From NCBI RefSeq assembly GCF_029360805.1, contig NZ_JARKNC010000010.1, forward strand, positions 1-64,000: a DNA stretch of 64,000 bases, read 5' to 3'. Positions 62,549 to 64,000 of this stretch are shown here, piece after piece (position 1 is the first letter of the stretch; each line of letters starts with the position of its first letter). Under the pieces are notes generated by a model, which was not told where the DNA came from, did not search any database, and worked only from the letters and a program-made list of their open reading frames with translations. A program made the translations under genes and the position numbers. The DNA comes from Daejeonella sp. JGW-45 (GTDB taxonomy: Bacteria; Bacteroidota; Bacteroidia; Sphingobacteriales; Sphingobacteriaceae).

Positions 62549-64000
<1,452 letters not shown>

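Overview
The window looks like chromosomal DNA of a Bacteroidota member of the Sphingobacteriaceae type (Pedobacter or Mucilaginibacter relatives). The reasons are the fused LpxC-FabZ protein, a PorX-type receiver/PglZ regulator, a TonB receptor paired with a DUF4249 lipoprotein, 7TM-DISM histidine kinases, many lipoproteins with Bacteroidota lipoboxes, and repeated use of the TAnnTTTG -7 promoter element (with TTTG at the right distance upstream of lpxD, efp and one response regulator). The species is an inference. I see no rRNA, tRNA, CRISPR array or prophage. The only mobile element is the edge of an IS3-family insertion sequence at the left end.

Layout. 1-330: IS3 end with orfA and its A7G slippery site. 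465-5439: lipoprotein, YihY membrane protein, BioF-like PLP enzyme, then a minus-strand run porX-tsaE-alanine dehydrogenase-like-D-Ala-D-Ala dipeptidase. 7115-13681: HD phosphohydrolase, the lipid A block lpxD-lpxC/fabZ-lpxA, an ABC ATPase, efp and 5-formyl-THF cyclo-ligase. 13739-21385: exonuclease III, cyclophilin, oxidoreductase, methyltransferase, a Cys/His-rich small protein with a TonB receptor, and an alpha/beta hydrolase. 21375-36125: hisS, LMW phosphatase, S1/P1 nuclease, fumC, serine hydrolase, glycogen genes glgA-glgC, polA, tag, trmB, fcl. 36172-43844: small membrane/stress proteins, AI-2E-type permease, NtrC-type regulator, enoyl-CoA hydratase plus a B12-binding protein, glnS, amidase. 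44096-45726: truncated haemoglobin-Rrf2 operon divergent from a 2Fe-2S ferredoxin across a shared palindrome, then a response regulator. 45900-51092: DUF4249-TonB pair, KTSC protein, M49-like peptidase.

The most unusual coding region is 51121-58616: a five-gene minus-strand run (acyltransferase-like protein, ThiF-nitroreductase fusion, 7TM-DISM histidine kinase, receiver-kinase hybrid, single receiver) with a divergent stand-alone receiver. It looks like a small-molecule biosynthesis module joined to its own phosphorelay; that function is inferred. The most unusual non-coding region is 62325-62401, between a DUF6266 gene and katG: three GGATA words followed by four inverted TRTCC words, all on an exact 11-bp period within each arm. 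The window ends inside katG.
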